Shown here in pieces: positions 1-6,950 of a stretch of DNA of 64,000 bases. Below the pieces are notes generated by a model. It did not search any database. It saw only the letters and a program-made list of their open reading frames with translations, and was not told where the DNA came from. The DNA lies in NCBI GenBank assembly GCA_029251165.1, contig JAQXDW010000032.1, forward strand, positions 35,260-99,259, given 5' to 3'. This stretch comes from Myxococcota bacterium. Its GTDB lineage: Bacteria > Myxococcota_A > UBA796. The first letter of the stretch is position 1, and the number at the start of each line of letters is the position of its first letter. Made by a program: the position numbers and the translations under genes.

Positions 1-10
1 CCGCACCACT

Positions 11-1912
11 GTGTTTCTCCCCGTCGCCCTCAGCCTGCTGATCGCCTGCAATGGTGGAAAAAACAACGGCGTCGAGGGAATCCCCGATGTCGTCTCCGCG
101 CAGACTCCTGGCTCGACGGGAGCTGCTGAAGGGGCGGATCCTGCTACCGCGGCCGCACCAGTCTTCGAGATGACACCCGAGATGATCGATGCGCGTGTGA
201 GCGAGGCTGCTGCATGGCTGACCACGCGTCAGCAGGACCAGGCGGTCTCAGCGCTCTCAGTGCTCAAGGAACTGTCCGTTGAGGCCCCGAATCTCGCAGA
301 GATCCCCTACAATATGGGGGTCGCTCATGAGATTCTTGGCGACGACAATGAGGCACGCAAGCGCTACCTTCGTGCCACAGACATTGATCCGACGCTCGGA
401 GAGGCGTGGCTGAATCTCGGCGCCATCGCCGAGCGTGAGGGTGAGCTTGACCGCGCGCTGCAGGCCTACAAGGCTGGACTGCGGAATGCTCCAGAGAACC
501 CAGACCTCGTCGTTGGTGTCATCGGTGTGCTTCGCAAGCTCGGTAAGCACGAAGCTGCGATATCTGAGGCTCGCTCTGCGCTGGCGAAGAACGCCAACAA
601 TGTAAACGCCTACAACAACCTCGGCCTGGTCTACATCGAGCAGGGCAACCTCGATCTCGCGCAGTTTATCTATCAGAAGGCGCTCGCGGATATCGTGGGT
701 GCCGAGCAGAATGCGCTCGTGCACGCCAACCTCGGTCAGGTCTTTCTCCTGCAAGAAAAGACCGCGAACGCTCGACTAGAGTTTGAGCGCGCGCTGGAGC
801 TTCAGCCCGATCTCGTCGTGGCCAAGATGTTCCTCGCTCAGCTGCACATGGACAACCGCGACTGGGATGCCACTGCGTTGGTCCTGGAGGAAGCGCTCGC
901 ACTCGAGCCGAGCAATCCAGCCATCCATGTCAACCTTGGGATCGCGTATCGTGGGCAGGGTGAACTGGAGAAGGCACAATCTTCCTACGAGAAGGCGCTG
1001 GAGTTAGAGCCAGACAATCCCGATCCGTACCTCAACTTGGCGATCCTGTTCAGCGATCACATGCAAGCCTATGATGCGGCGCTTCAGGCGCTGGAGACGT
1101 ACCAGACTCAGGGTGGGACTCTCGCAGAGCTGGCAGCGCAGTGGGATGCAGAGATTCGCAAGGAGCAGAAGAAGTTCGAGCGAGCTCAGGAGCGCAAGCA
1201 GCGTCGAGAGGAAGCCAAGAAGCGCGAAGAACTCGCCCGTCAGGCGGAAGAACGCGAAGCCGCTGAGGCCGCCGAAGACGCTGCGCAGCAAGCCGCCGAA
1301 GAAGCCGCGCGTCAGGCAATCGAAGATGTCGCGCGCCAGGCTGCTGAGGACGCTGCCCAGCCGGCCGAGGATACGGCACAGCCAATACCGGATGCGGCAC
1401 AGCCGACACCGGATACTGCGCAGCCAACACCGGATGCTGCGCAGCCAACGGAGGAAGCCTCACCGCTTCCTACGGTCTGGAGCAGTGGTGATGAAGCTGG
1501 AGCAGACAGTGTGGCTCCTGCTCCCGTTGAGCCTCCCCCTGCTGAGGAACCCCAGCCAGTGGATGATGCTCCACCTGCCGGCAACGACACCGACTCGAGC
1601 TCAAGTCCGTGGGGAGGGGAGGGCGCCCAGAGTGCCTCAGTCGATGAAATCCTTCAGGCCGGAACAGGCGGAATTATCGCCGGTGCGAGCTGCGCTGCCC
1701 TCGGAGCCTGCGGCACTGCCGGTTTGGAATGCGCAAGCAGTGGAGTCTGTCAGGAAGCTGGAACCCAGGGAACCTTTGCCCTTGGTGTCAACTGCAGCAT
1801 CGACTCCGAGTGCGCCTATGGGCTCGCATGCGTCTCTCAGACCTGCAACGAGCCTCCGGGTGCCCAGCCTGCGCCGGACACGACTGGAACTGACAACCCA
1901 TGGGGGCCATAA
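11..1912 (+). CDS. TPR lipoprotein with Ala/Gln/Pro repeats and Cys-rich C-terminal region
   Basis: Probable outer-membrane lipoprotein acting as a scaffold. A short hydrophobic leader ends in the lipobox LIAC (Cys13). Several consecutive TPR units fill roughly residues 90-365, followed by a charged probable coiled coil (about 385-440), AQPxPD-type repeats and a final Cys-rich segment (about 550-615) with around ten cysteines. TPR lipoproteins accompany ExbB/ExbD motors in the Agl/Glt gliding machinery of Myxococcus, and the same neighbours follow here, so a part in a trans-envelope complex is likely. The GTG start lies only 10 bases from the window edge and the leader has no positive charge before its hydrophobic core, so the true start may be upstream. 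Family assignment is fair; function is inference. Confidence 0.8.
   Translation: MFLPVALSLLIACNGGKNNGVEGIPDVVSAQTPGSTGAAEGADPATAAAPVFEMTPEMIDARVSEAAAWLTTRQQDQAVSALSVLKELSVEAPNLAEIPYNMGVAHEILGDDNEARKRYLRATDIDPTLGEAWLNLGAIAEREGELDRALQAYKAGLRNAPENPDLVVGVIGVLRKLGKHEAAISEARSALAKNANNVNAYNNLGLVYIEQGNLDLAQFIYQKALADIVGAEQNALVHANLGQVFLLQEKTANARLEFERALELQPDLVVAKMFLAQLHMDNRDWDATALVLEEALALEPSNPAIHVNLGIAYRGQGELEKAQSSYEKALELEPDNPDPYLNLAILFSDHMQAYDAALQALETYQTQGGTLAELAAQWDAEIRKEQKKFERAQERKQRREEAKKREELARQAEEREAAEAAEDAAQQAAEEAARQAIEDVARQAAEDAAQPAEDTAQPIPDAAQPTPDTAQPTPDAAQPTEEASPLPTVWSSGDEAGADSVAPAPVEPPPAEEPQPVDDAPPAGNDTDSSSSPWGGEGAQSASVDEILQAGTGGIIAGASCAALGACGTAGLECASSGVCQEAGTQGTFALGVNCSIDSECAYGLACVSQTCNEPPGAQPAPDTTGTDNPWGP
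1355..1446 (+). repeat. 21-bp tandem repeats coding for AQPxPDx
   Basis: About four imperfect 21-base units begin at 1355, 1376, 1397 and 1418, with a partial copy at 1439. They sit inside the TPR lipoprotein gene and code for seven-residue Ala-Gln-Pro units, giving an extended linker between the coiled coil and the Cys-rich end. Copy number could vary between strains. Confidence 0.85.
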
Positions 1913-1914
1913 CC

Positions 1915-2136
1915 ATGAAGCGACTTGCCGCTGCCGTCCTGATCCTCATCGGAGCATCTGCCCATGGGCAGAGCCGTCCGCTCGTATTCGAGACCGTTGA
2001 CATCACTGGTGAAGTTCAGAAGCCAGAGATCACGATCTTCATCACCAGGCAAAACCTGGACACCAACTATGAGTTCACGCTCCGGGAGTCTTTTATTCCC
2101 CGGATTATCAAGAGCGTGGAGAGCCGTCCTTTCTAA
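1915..2136 (+). CDS. Small exported protein of the motor cluster (73 aa)
   Basis: Small protein with a clear signal peptide: MKR followed by a hydrophobic stretch ending near AHGQ. The mature part is about 55 residues and ends with an acidic-basic tail (IIKSVESRPF). The ATG at 1915 is preferred over one 15 bases upstream because it begins the signal peptide directly. It starts 2 bases after the TPR lipoprotein stop, so the two are co-translated. Similar small proteins occur beside ExbB/ExbD genes in Myxococcota; I cannot name a function. A periplasmic accessory role to the motor is inference. Confidence 0.75.
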   Translation: MKRLAAAVLILIGASAHGQSRPLVFETVDITGEVQKPEITIFITRQNLDTNYEFTLRESFIPRIIKSVESRPF

Positions 2137-2161
2137 TTGCGCCATGCCCTGCGTCCGGTCT

Positions 2162-2198
2162 TGAGCCATCGTGGAGAAATCCTTCGCATGGCTCATTT
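2162..2198 (+). terminator. Stem-loop after the small exported gene
   Basis: Perfect 8-bp arms (2162-2169 and 2188-2195) with an 18-base loop, followed by a short T run. It lies just after the 73-residue gene and before the putative exbB promoter, so it probably ends the first transcript. The T tract is weak. Confidence 0.5.
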
Positions 2199-2273
2199 CA
2201 GTGGTTTTGCTGAGTGCTGGACTTGTAAGGCAGATGTGGAAAAGTGAACTGACACGCTCTTCACAAGGACAGA

Positions 2274-2302
2274 GTGACAGCGTGACTTCGATTCGGTAGA
2301 TT
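2274..2302 (+). promoter_or_regulatory. Putative sigma-70 promoter for the exbB-like gene
   Basis: GTGACA (2274-2279) and TAGATT (2297-2302) are separated by 17 bases, about 85 bases upstream of the exbB-like start. A very similar GTGACA-17 arrangement precedes ftsB in this window. Match by eye only. Confidence 0.4.
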
Positions 2303-2387
2303 TCGGAATGTCAGGACGAGTCAGGCGCAACACTCTGCGTCAGGCTTTGATTCCTCAGTCGATAAGGTCCAATCTGGAGGGTTGTAG

Positions 2388-3050
2388 ATGGAATTCCTCG
2401 TTAACTCTATTCACAAGGGTGGCTGGTTCATGTGGCCCATCCTTATCTGTGCAGTATTCGCGTTAGCGATCGCCTTCGAGCGGCTCTACTACATCGTGTT
2501 TCGCGCCAACATCAACGGCACTGCGTTCATGGCACAGATTCAGAAGCTGATCATGGCCAACAACATCGATCGTGCCATTAAGCTCTGTAATGCAGAGCCG
2601 AATGCCGCACTTCCCCGTGTTTTGAAGGCCGGCCTCACTCGCGCCAACCGGAGCGAGGTGGAGATCCAGAACGCTGTCGATGAGGCCGTTCTTGAGGTCT
2701 TCCCGCAGCTGAACAAGCGCACCAACTTCCTGCCCATGCTCGCAAACGTCGCAACGCTGACTGGTCTCCTCGGAACCATTCAGGGTCTGATTCTTGCGTT
2801 CGAGGCTGTGGCTCATGCATCGGCAGAGACCAAGCAGACGCTTCTTGCGGCTGGTATCTCGACCGCCATGTTCACCACTGCTTCCGGCCTGGTCGTTGCA
2901 ATCCCGACCCTCGTGCTGCACAGCATCGTTGCTAGCCGCACCACGAAGATCATGGATGACATCGATCAGTACGCTCTGAAGTGTGTCAACCTTCTCGGCG
3001 CTCGTCGACGGGGAACTCTCAAGGAGGACGGCTCGGCCGCCAGCGCCTGA
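2388..3050 (+). CDS. MotA/TolQ/ExbB proton-channel family protein
   Basis: Inner-membrane subunit of an ion-driven motor. The 220 residues show the family's three membrane segments (about 13-38, 108-135 and 147-178), with the conserved GLLGTIQG turn in the second and a Thr/Ser-rich third segment that lines the ion path. With ExbD-type partners these proteins convert proton flow into mechanical work across the periplasm. Two exbD-type genes follow and a GltG-like protein comes after, as in Myxococcus AglR-AglQ-AglS systems. An intrinsic terminator directly downstream should make this gene more abundantly transcribed than its partners. Family certain; exact system inferred. Confidence 0.93.
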   Translation: MEFLVNSIHKGGWFMWPILICAVFALAIAFERLYYIVFRANINGTAFMAQIQKLIMANNIDRAIKLCNAEPNAALPRVLKAGLTRANRSEVEIQNAVDEAVLEVFPQLNKRTNFLPMLANVATLTGLLGTIQGLILAFEAVAHASAETKQTLLAAGISTAMFTTASGLVVAIPTLVLHSIVASRTTKIMDDIDQYALKCVNLLGARRRGTLKEDGSAASA

Positions 3051-3066
3051 GTTGTCTAACTGAGGG

Positions 3067-3111
3067 GCCGCGCTCCAGGCGGAAGTACTGAGCGCGGCTT
3101 TTTCTGTTTTT
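3067..3111 (+). terminator. Strong intrinsic terminator between exbB-like and exbD-like genes
   Basis: Perfect 9-bp G/C-rich arms (3067-3075 and 3090-3098), a 14-base loop, then TTTTTCTGTTTTT. This is a textbook rho-independent terminator lying inside what looks like one operon. Probably partial read-through sets the ratio of ExbB to ExbD subunits. Confidence 0.88.
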
Positions 3112-3125
3112 GGGAGGTAAGCACT

Positions 3126-3683
3126 ATGGCTGTCAATAGAAGGCAAGCTAAAGCCCAGGAACTGGATCTGATCCCGATCATGAACCTGGTCACGATCCTG
3201 ATCCCGTTCCTACTGATGGCTGCTCAGTTCGTTCACCTCGCGGTTATCGACAGCACGCTGCCCGCAATCGGCCCACCACAGCCGGTTGAGGAGCAGGAGA
3301 AGCCCGATAAGCCGCCCCTCCAGCTGAGTATTGGAGTGACGAGCATGGGCATCCGCATCATGGGTGCGGACCATGTCCTGTTCCCTGATGGCGCACCCCA
3401 GGTCGCCGAGGGTGAGGACAAGCCCCCTACGGTCCCCTGTAAGAGCAGCGGCAAGTGTACCAGCGTAGATGACTACGACTGGAACGAGATGACGCGGCTC
3501 TTGGCCAAGGTCAAGGACGAGTATCCTGATGATGAGAATGTCATCTTTGTGCCGGACAACAAGATCCGCTACGAAGTTCTCATCGCTGCAATGGATTCCA
3601 CCCGTGAGGACAGCGGTAACCCCGGTCCTGACGGTGCTCGTCTCCTCTTCCCCTTCGTCGTCATCGCCGGCGGTGCGATGTAA
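3126..3683 (+). CDS. ExbD/TolR-like protein with Asn in place of the channel Asp
   Basis: Biopolymer-transport ExbD/TolR family member of 185 residues: short cytoplasmic N-terminus, one membrane helix (about 15-36) and a periplasmic domain. The membrane helix reads IPIMNLVTILIPFLL; in ordinary ExbD/TolR the equivalent position after the Pro is the ion-carrying Asp, here Asn. A Pro-rich hinge (PPQPVEEQEKPDKPP) links to the periplasmic part, which has two cysteines (PCKSSGKC). A good ribosome site (GGGAGGT) precedes the ATG. It probably forms a mixed pair with the next gene, which keeps the Asp. Confidence 0.9.
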   Translation: MAVNRRQAKAQELDLIPIMNLVTILIPFLLMAAQFVHLAVIDSTLPAIGPPQPVEEQEKPDKPPLQLSIGVTSMGIRIMGADHVLFPDGAPQVAEGEDKPPTVPCKSSGKCTSVDDYDWNEMTRLLAKVKDEYPDDENVIFVPDNKIRYEVLIAAMDSTREDSGNPGPDGARLLFPFVVIAGGAM

Positions 3684-3700
3684 GCCAGCCTCGGCTGGTT
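3683..3700 (+). other. Short hairpin at the exbD1-exbD2 junction
   Basis: Six-pair stem (3683-3688 with 3695-3700) overlapping the stop codon of the first exbD-like gene. No T run follows, so it is more likely an mRNA-stability or spacing element than a terminator. Confidence 0.35.
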
Positions 3701-3718
3701 CACATTTAGGAATGCGAA

Positions 3719-4246
3719 ATGTCTAAGAAAGCAAGACGGGGAGGAGTTGACGCCGAGCTGAACATCAACTCGATGATGGACATGATGACCATCATCCTGG
3801 TGTTCCTGCTCAAGTCTTACTCCACTCAGGACGTCTCCATCGCTGCAAGTGATGACCTGCAGCTGCCCACCTCCTCTGCCGGTAAGGCACCGGAGTTGGC
3901 AGTCAACCTCGTCGTCGCCAAGAACCAGATCGTCGTTGATGGTGTACCGGTGCTTAATCTCACCGTGAAGCCTGACGAGGACAATCCAGGTGTTGAGCTT
4001 CCGGCTGTGCCGGATGACGAGAAGCGGGGGCAGAGCATCACCAAGCTCTATGATCGTCTCCTGGAGAAGGCCGAGGCTGCAAAGGCGCTCGGGGAACAGT
4101 CTGGACAGGCTGACTTCGAATTCAAGGGGCGGATCCTCTTGCAGGTCGATCGCACCATGCCGTTCTCTGTGCTCCGCGAGGTCATGTACACCGCTGGTCA
4201 AGCGCAGTTCGGTGAGTTCAAATTCGTGGTGTATAAGTCGGAGTAG
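3719..4246 (+). CDS. ExbD/TolR-like protein with intact channel Asp
   Basis: Second ExbD/TolR family protein (175 residues). Its single membrane helix (about 17-36) contains MMDMMTIILVFLLKS with the conserved ion-carrying Asp, followed by a periplasmic domain. It lies 35 bases after the first exbD-like gene, so the two are probably transcribed together. In the Myxococcus gliding motor, two ExbD-type proteins (AglQ and AglS) share one ExbB-type channel; this gene order fits that design. Confidence 0.92.
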   Translation: MSKKARRGGVDAELNINSMMDMMTIILVFLLKSYSTQDVSIAASDDLQLPTSSAGKAPELAVNLVVAKNQIVVDGVPVLNLTVKPDEDNPGVELPAVPDDEKRGQSITKLYDRLLEKAEAAKALGEQSGQADFEFKGRILLQVDRTMPFSVLREVMYTAGQAQFGEFKFVVYKSE

Positions 4247-4616
4247 GGTTCGCCTAAGTGCGCTCATCTCCACACTTCTCGCAAGAGACCAAGCTGGGCC
4301 GCCTCGCATACTGTCAACAACAGTTGCGTGGTCGGCCCAGTGAGGTTTATCTTGTGGTCGGGACAGTGAACTCTCAACTGCCTCTGATCGCCACTGAATT
4401 CTCGGCATCCAATGGTGCGACTTTTGATTCTATATAGACATTTGACACCAATCAGTGAAAAGAATCCAAACCTGATCCGATGTTTATTGTCAGAAGCCCA
4501 AGAGCACCGGGGATGCTTCTGCCAGCCGGGTATGTTTTCTGTCGAAGGCATAAAGCTGGTTAAGCAAGGTAGCGGAATCATCCGCCCGAAAGCCTGGGGT
4601 AGAGGAAACTGAGATT
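4247..4616. other. 370-bp intergenic region, AT-richer than its surroundings
   Basis: No convincing gene. The first part holds a two-step hairpin (4294-4340). From about 4420 to 4500 the sequence is notably AT-rich, with TATATAG at about 4431-4437 and TTGACA at 4442-4447, so a promoter for the GltG-like gene probably lies here, but I cannot fix its elements. A 66-codon open frame (4412-4612) has no recognisable product and was not called. Confidence 0.5.
4294..4340 (+). terminator. Hairpin after the exbD-like genes
   Basis: Outer arms of 8 bp (4294-4301 with 4333-4340) enclose an inner 5-bp stem (4310-4314 with 4320-4324). It lies 48 bases after the second exbD-like stop. No strong T run follows, so it may be a factor-assisted terminator or a processing site. 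Confidence 0.45.
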
Positions 4617-6002
4617 ATGGCTGCAAAAGCAACATCACAGACCGACCCTGGAAAGGTTCTCCGCATCGGGATTGTTCAGGCCGGTAAGGTCATTCATGAA
4701 CGCCTGATTCGTCCTGGACAGAGTGTGACCGTCGGCGCCTCGCCGAAGAACACCTTTGCCTTTCAGGTCGCAGGATTTCCTGGCCAGCACGTTCTCTTTC
4801 AGGCACGTGGAAACCGGTATTTCCTGAATTTTAACGAAAAGATGGCAGGCAAGATTGCCTTCCGCGACGGCATCGTCAGCCTGGACCAGCTCCAGGAGCG
4901 TGGCGAGGCTTCACGGAAGGGACCACACTTTGTGCTCCCGCTGTCGGAGAAGAACCGTGGAAAGATCGTCATCGACGATGTCACGGTCTTGTTCCAGTTC
5001 GTCGCCGCTCCGCCCGAGTCTGCTCGGATGATGGGCAAGCAGGACTTCCGGCCCAAGCTGATGGACGAGGACGATCCCGTCTTCCTCGGATTCCTGGCCC
5101 TGTTCTCTTCCATCGCCACGGTCATGATGATCTGGGCAATGAACCAGGAGCCAGTCGAGCGGATCTCACTCGAGAAGATTCCGGATCGATTTGTCGATCT
5201 GATCATGCCCAATGAGGATCGTGAGCCTCCGCCAGAGATTGAGCCGGAGATCGACGAGAACCTCAAGGGTCCCGAAGTCGAGAAGGCAAAGACCGAGACT
5301 GAGCCGACCGAAGCCAAGGCGCCCAAGAAGCCCAAGAAGGAGCTGACGCAGGAGCAGCGCGCTGCTGCCGAGGCAAAGCGTCTCCAGGACAAGAAAGAGA
5401 ACCTCTCTCGCAAGTCTGCAGTTCTGGCCATGATCGGTACCCGTGGTGAGGCCAACAACGGCATCAGCGTCGAGGATGTCTTCGCGGAGGGTGACTCCAA
5501 CTTCTCGAACCTCGAAGATGCGCTAGCAGACGTCAGCTCGACCGAGATGGCCAACGCTGAGAACGTTGCCTCGGTCAAGGGTCAGCAAGACGGTGGCGGT
5601 CGTGGAGATGCATCCGTCGGCGGCACAGAGAGTGGTGGTGGTGGTACCGCTGCAGTCTCCAGTGCACCAGCGGCCCAGGTCAAGAAGGCCTCTCTCTCCA
5701 CAAGCGGTGCAGATGTCGGTGGAGCTGAAGGTGCAGACGCGATTAAGTCTGTGCTGCGCAGCAAGTCCGGACAGGTCAAGTACTGCTACGAGCAGCGCCT
5801 CAAGGAGAATCCAAACATCAGCGGTCGTATCGCCGTCGAGGTCAGCATCGCTGGAGGTCGGGTTACCTCCGCAGTCATCGTCGAGAACACCACAGGCGAC
5901 TCGGCATTGGAGTCCTGCGTGACTCGAAAGATCCGCAGCTGGCGCTTCTCTGAGGACGCTGAGGGCGATGTCTACCTGCCCTTCGCGCTCACCGCGAACT
6001 GA
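4617..6002 (+). CDS. GltG/PglI-like trans-envelope protein (FHA-like, TM, TonB-like C-terminus)
   Basis: 461-residue protein that should span the inner membrane and reach across the periplasm. An N-terminal cytoplasmic part (about 10-140) resembles an FHA-like fold (VTVGASPKNTF). One membrane helix follows (about 154-173), then a Pro/Glu/Lys-rich rod, a Gly-rich linker, and an AgmX/PglI-type C-terminal domain (about 370-461) with the paired cysteines YCYE and ESCVTRK. This C-terminal domain is TonB-like and marks GltG/GltJ proteins of Myxococcus gliding machinery. Next to ExbB/ExbD it is the likely transducer moved by the motor. Confidence 0.85.
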   Translation: MAAKATSQTDPGKVLRIGIVQAGKVIHERLIRPGQSVTVGASPKNTFAFQVAGFPGQHVLFQARGNRYFLNFNEKMAGKIAFRDGIVSLDQLQERGEASRKGPHFVLPLSEKNRGKIVIDDVTVLFQFVAAPPESARMMGKQDFRPKLMDEDDPVFLGFLALFSSIATVMMIWAMNQEPVERISLEKIPDRFVDLIMPNEDREPPPEIEPEIDENLKGPEVEKAKTETEPTEAKAPKKPKKELTQEQRAAAEAKRLQDKKENLSRKSAVLAMIGTRGEANNGISVEDVFAEGDSNFSNLEDALADVSSTEMANAENVASVKGQQDGGGRGDASVGGTESGGGGTAAVSSAPAAQVKKASLSTSGADVGGAEGADAIKSVLRSKSGQVKYCYEQRLKENPNISGRIAVEVSIAGGRVTSAVIVENTTGDSALESCVTRKIRSWRFSEDAEGDVYLPFALTAN

Positions 6003-6054
6003 GCTCAGCAAAAACGGTTTCCAGCGACACCGCAGAAGCCAAGAAAGCGATGTG

Positions 6055-6088
6055 ATCCCCGGACCATGAAGGCCCGGGGATTCTTTCT
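6055..6088 (+). terminator. Intrinsic terminator after the GltG-like gene
   Basis: Perfect 8-bp arms (6055-6062 and 6074-6081) with an 11-base loop, followed by TCTTTCTT. It lies 53 bases beyond the stop codon. Confidence 0.8.
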
Positions 6089-6181
6089 TGGGGGAAGTTT
6101 GGGCCAACTGATGCGGAGATCATTAAAGTTTCGTGTGAACCGTCCGTTGTTGGTGCAGAACACAATGTCTGGGGCTGTCTG

Positions 6182-6210
6182 TTGACGCCGACCCAGATGA
6201 AGCCTACGAT
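6182..6210 (+). promoter_or_regulatory. Putative promoter for the periplasmic protein and barrel genes
   Basis: TTGACG (6182-6187) and TACGAT (6205-6210) with exactly 17 bases between, 30 bases before the next ATG and after a terminator, so a separate transcription unit is plausible. Confidence 0.5.
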
Positions 6211-6240
6211 CCAACGGCAACGGGGAACAAGGGGGACCAC

Positions 6241-6774
6241 ATGAGACACTGGATTCTGATAGGCGGACTCGCGCTGCTGGGGTTTACGCCAAGCGCTCAA
6301 GCGCAGGACGACCAGGTAGAAGCCGCTAGCTCAACCTCACCCAAAGAAAAGCTGGACTGGGCTGCCGATGCGATCGTCGAGATGAACGACGGGGTCAAGA
6401 CGGTGGAGAAGCTCCAGGAGCAGGTCACCCGCTCGGGTGACGAAGAGCTCATTCAGTGTGTTCGCATCAAGATGGCATCCGTCAGAGCCCTCGCAGATGT
6501 CTCTGTGGGAGCCAATGCGGCAATGACCGATGCCTTGGCTGACGGCAACGATGAGCGTGCCGAGTTCGAATTTCGAAAGATCGCCATCGGCCTCTCCAAG
6601 GTTCGTCAGTTCGTTGCTGAAGCCGAAGCCTGTGTAGGCCAGGGTGGTACCGTTGATGGCGATACAGAGGTCTCTGTGAACTCTCAAGGTATCGCTGAAG
6701 GCGATGACACCGAGGAAAGCAGTACCGATGGGATCATTGGGAACGATCCTCCCGATGCTAGCGCATTTGAGTAG
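6241..6774 (+). CDS. Exported protein of the Glt-like cluster, unknown function
   Basis: 177 residues with a typical signal peptide ending at AQA-QDD (about residue 21). The mature part is mainly helical, with two cysteines (IQCVRIK and AEACVGQ) that could form a disulphide in the periplasm, and an acidic low-complexity tail from about 135. The segment DERAEFEFRKIAIGLSKV is the sort of conserved block seen in hypothetical proteins beside Glt barrels in Myxococcota. It lies before the barrel gene; a periplasmic chaperone or linker role is possible but unproven. Confidence 0.75.
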   Translation: MRHWILIGGLALLGFTPSAQAQDDQVEAASSTSPKEKLDWAADAIVEMNDGVKTVEKLQEQVTRSGDEELIQCVRIKMASVRALADVSVGANAAMTDALADGNDERAEFEFRKIAIGLSKVRQFVAEAEACVGQGGTVDGDTEVSVNSQGIAEGDDTEESSTDGIIGNDPPDASAFE

Positions 6775-6851
6775 GCAGCCTGTGCGCATGGCTTTTGTAA
6801 GCCCTGTCGCACTGCTTTGAACGGTACATGGTGGGTGGGGGAGCGATGATG

Positions 6852-6876
6852 TGGTTTGCGGAACAACGCCAAACCA
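6852..6876 (+). other. Hairpin between periplasmic protein and barrel genes
   Basis: Seven-pair stem (6852-6858 with 6870-6876), extendable by two pairs past a one-base bulge. No T run follows. It may be a weak terminator or an mRNA processing site. Confidence 0.4.
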
Positions 6877-6903
6877 GTAAGACTCACGCTCGCACATCCG
6901 ATC

Positions 6904-6922
6904 GCTCTGAAAATTTCAGAGC
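6904..6922. promoter_or_regulatory. 19-bp palindrome upstream of the barrel gene
   Basis: Perfect inverted repeat with 9-base arms (6904-6912 and 6914-6922) around one base, 28 bases before the chosen start of the barrel gene. The size and position suit a dimeric repressor's operator; it is too tightly folded for a classical terminator. Confidence 0.45.
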
Positions 6923-6950
6923 ACGGACATACATGCAGCATGTTGGCAAC

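Noticed and set aside
4412..4612. 66-codon frame in the gap before the GltG-like gene
   Set aside because: No ribosome site, no recognisable composition and it lies in an AT-rich promoter-like region.
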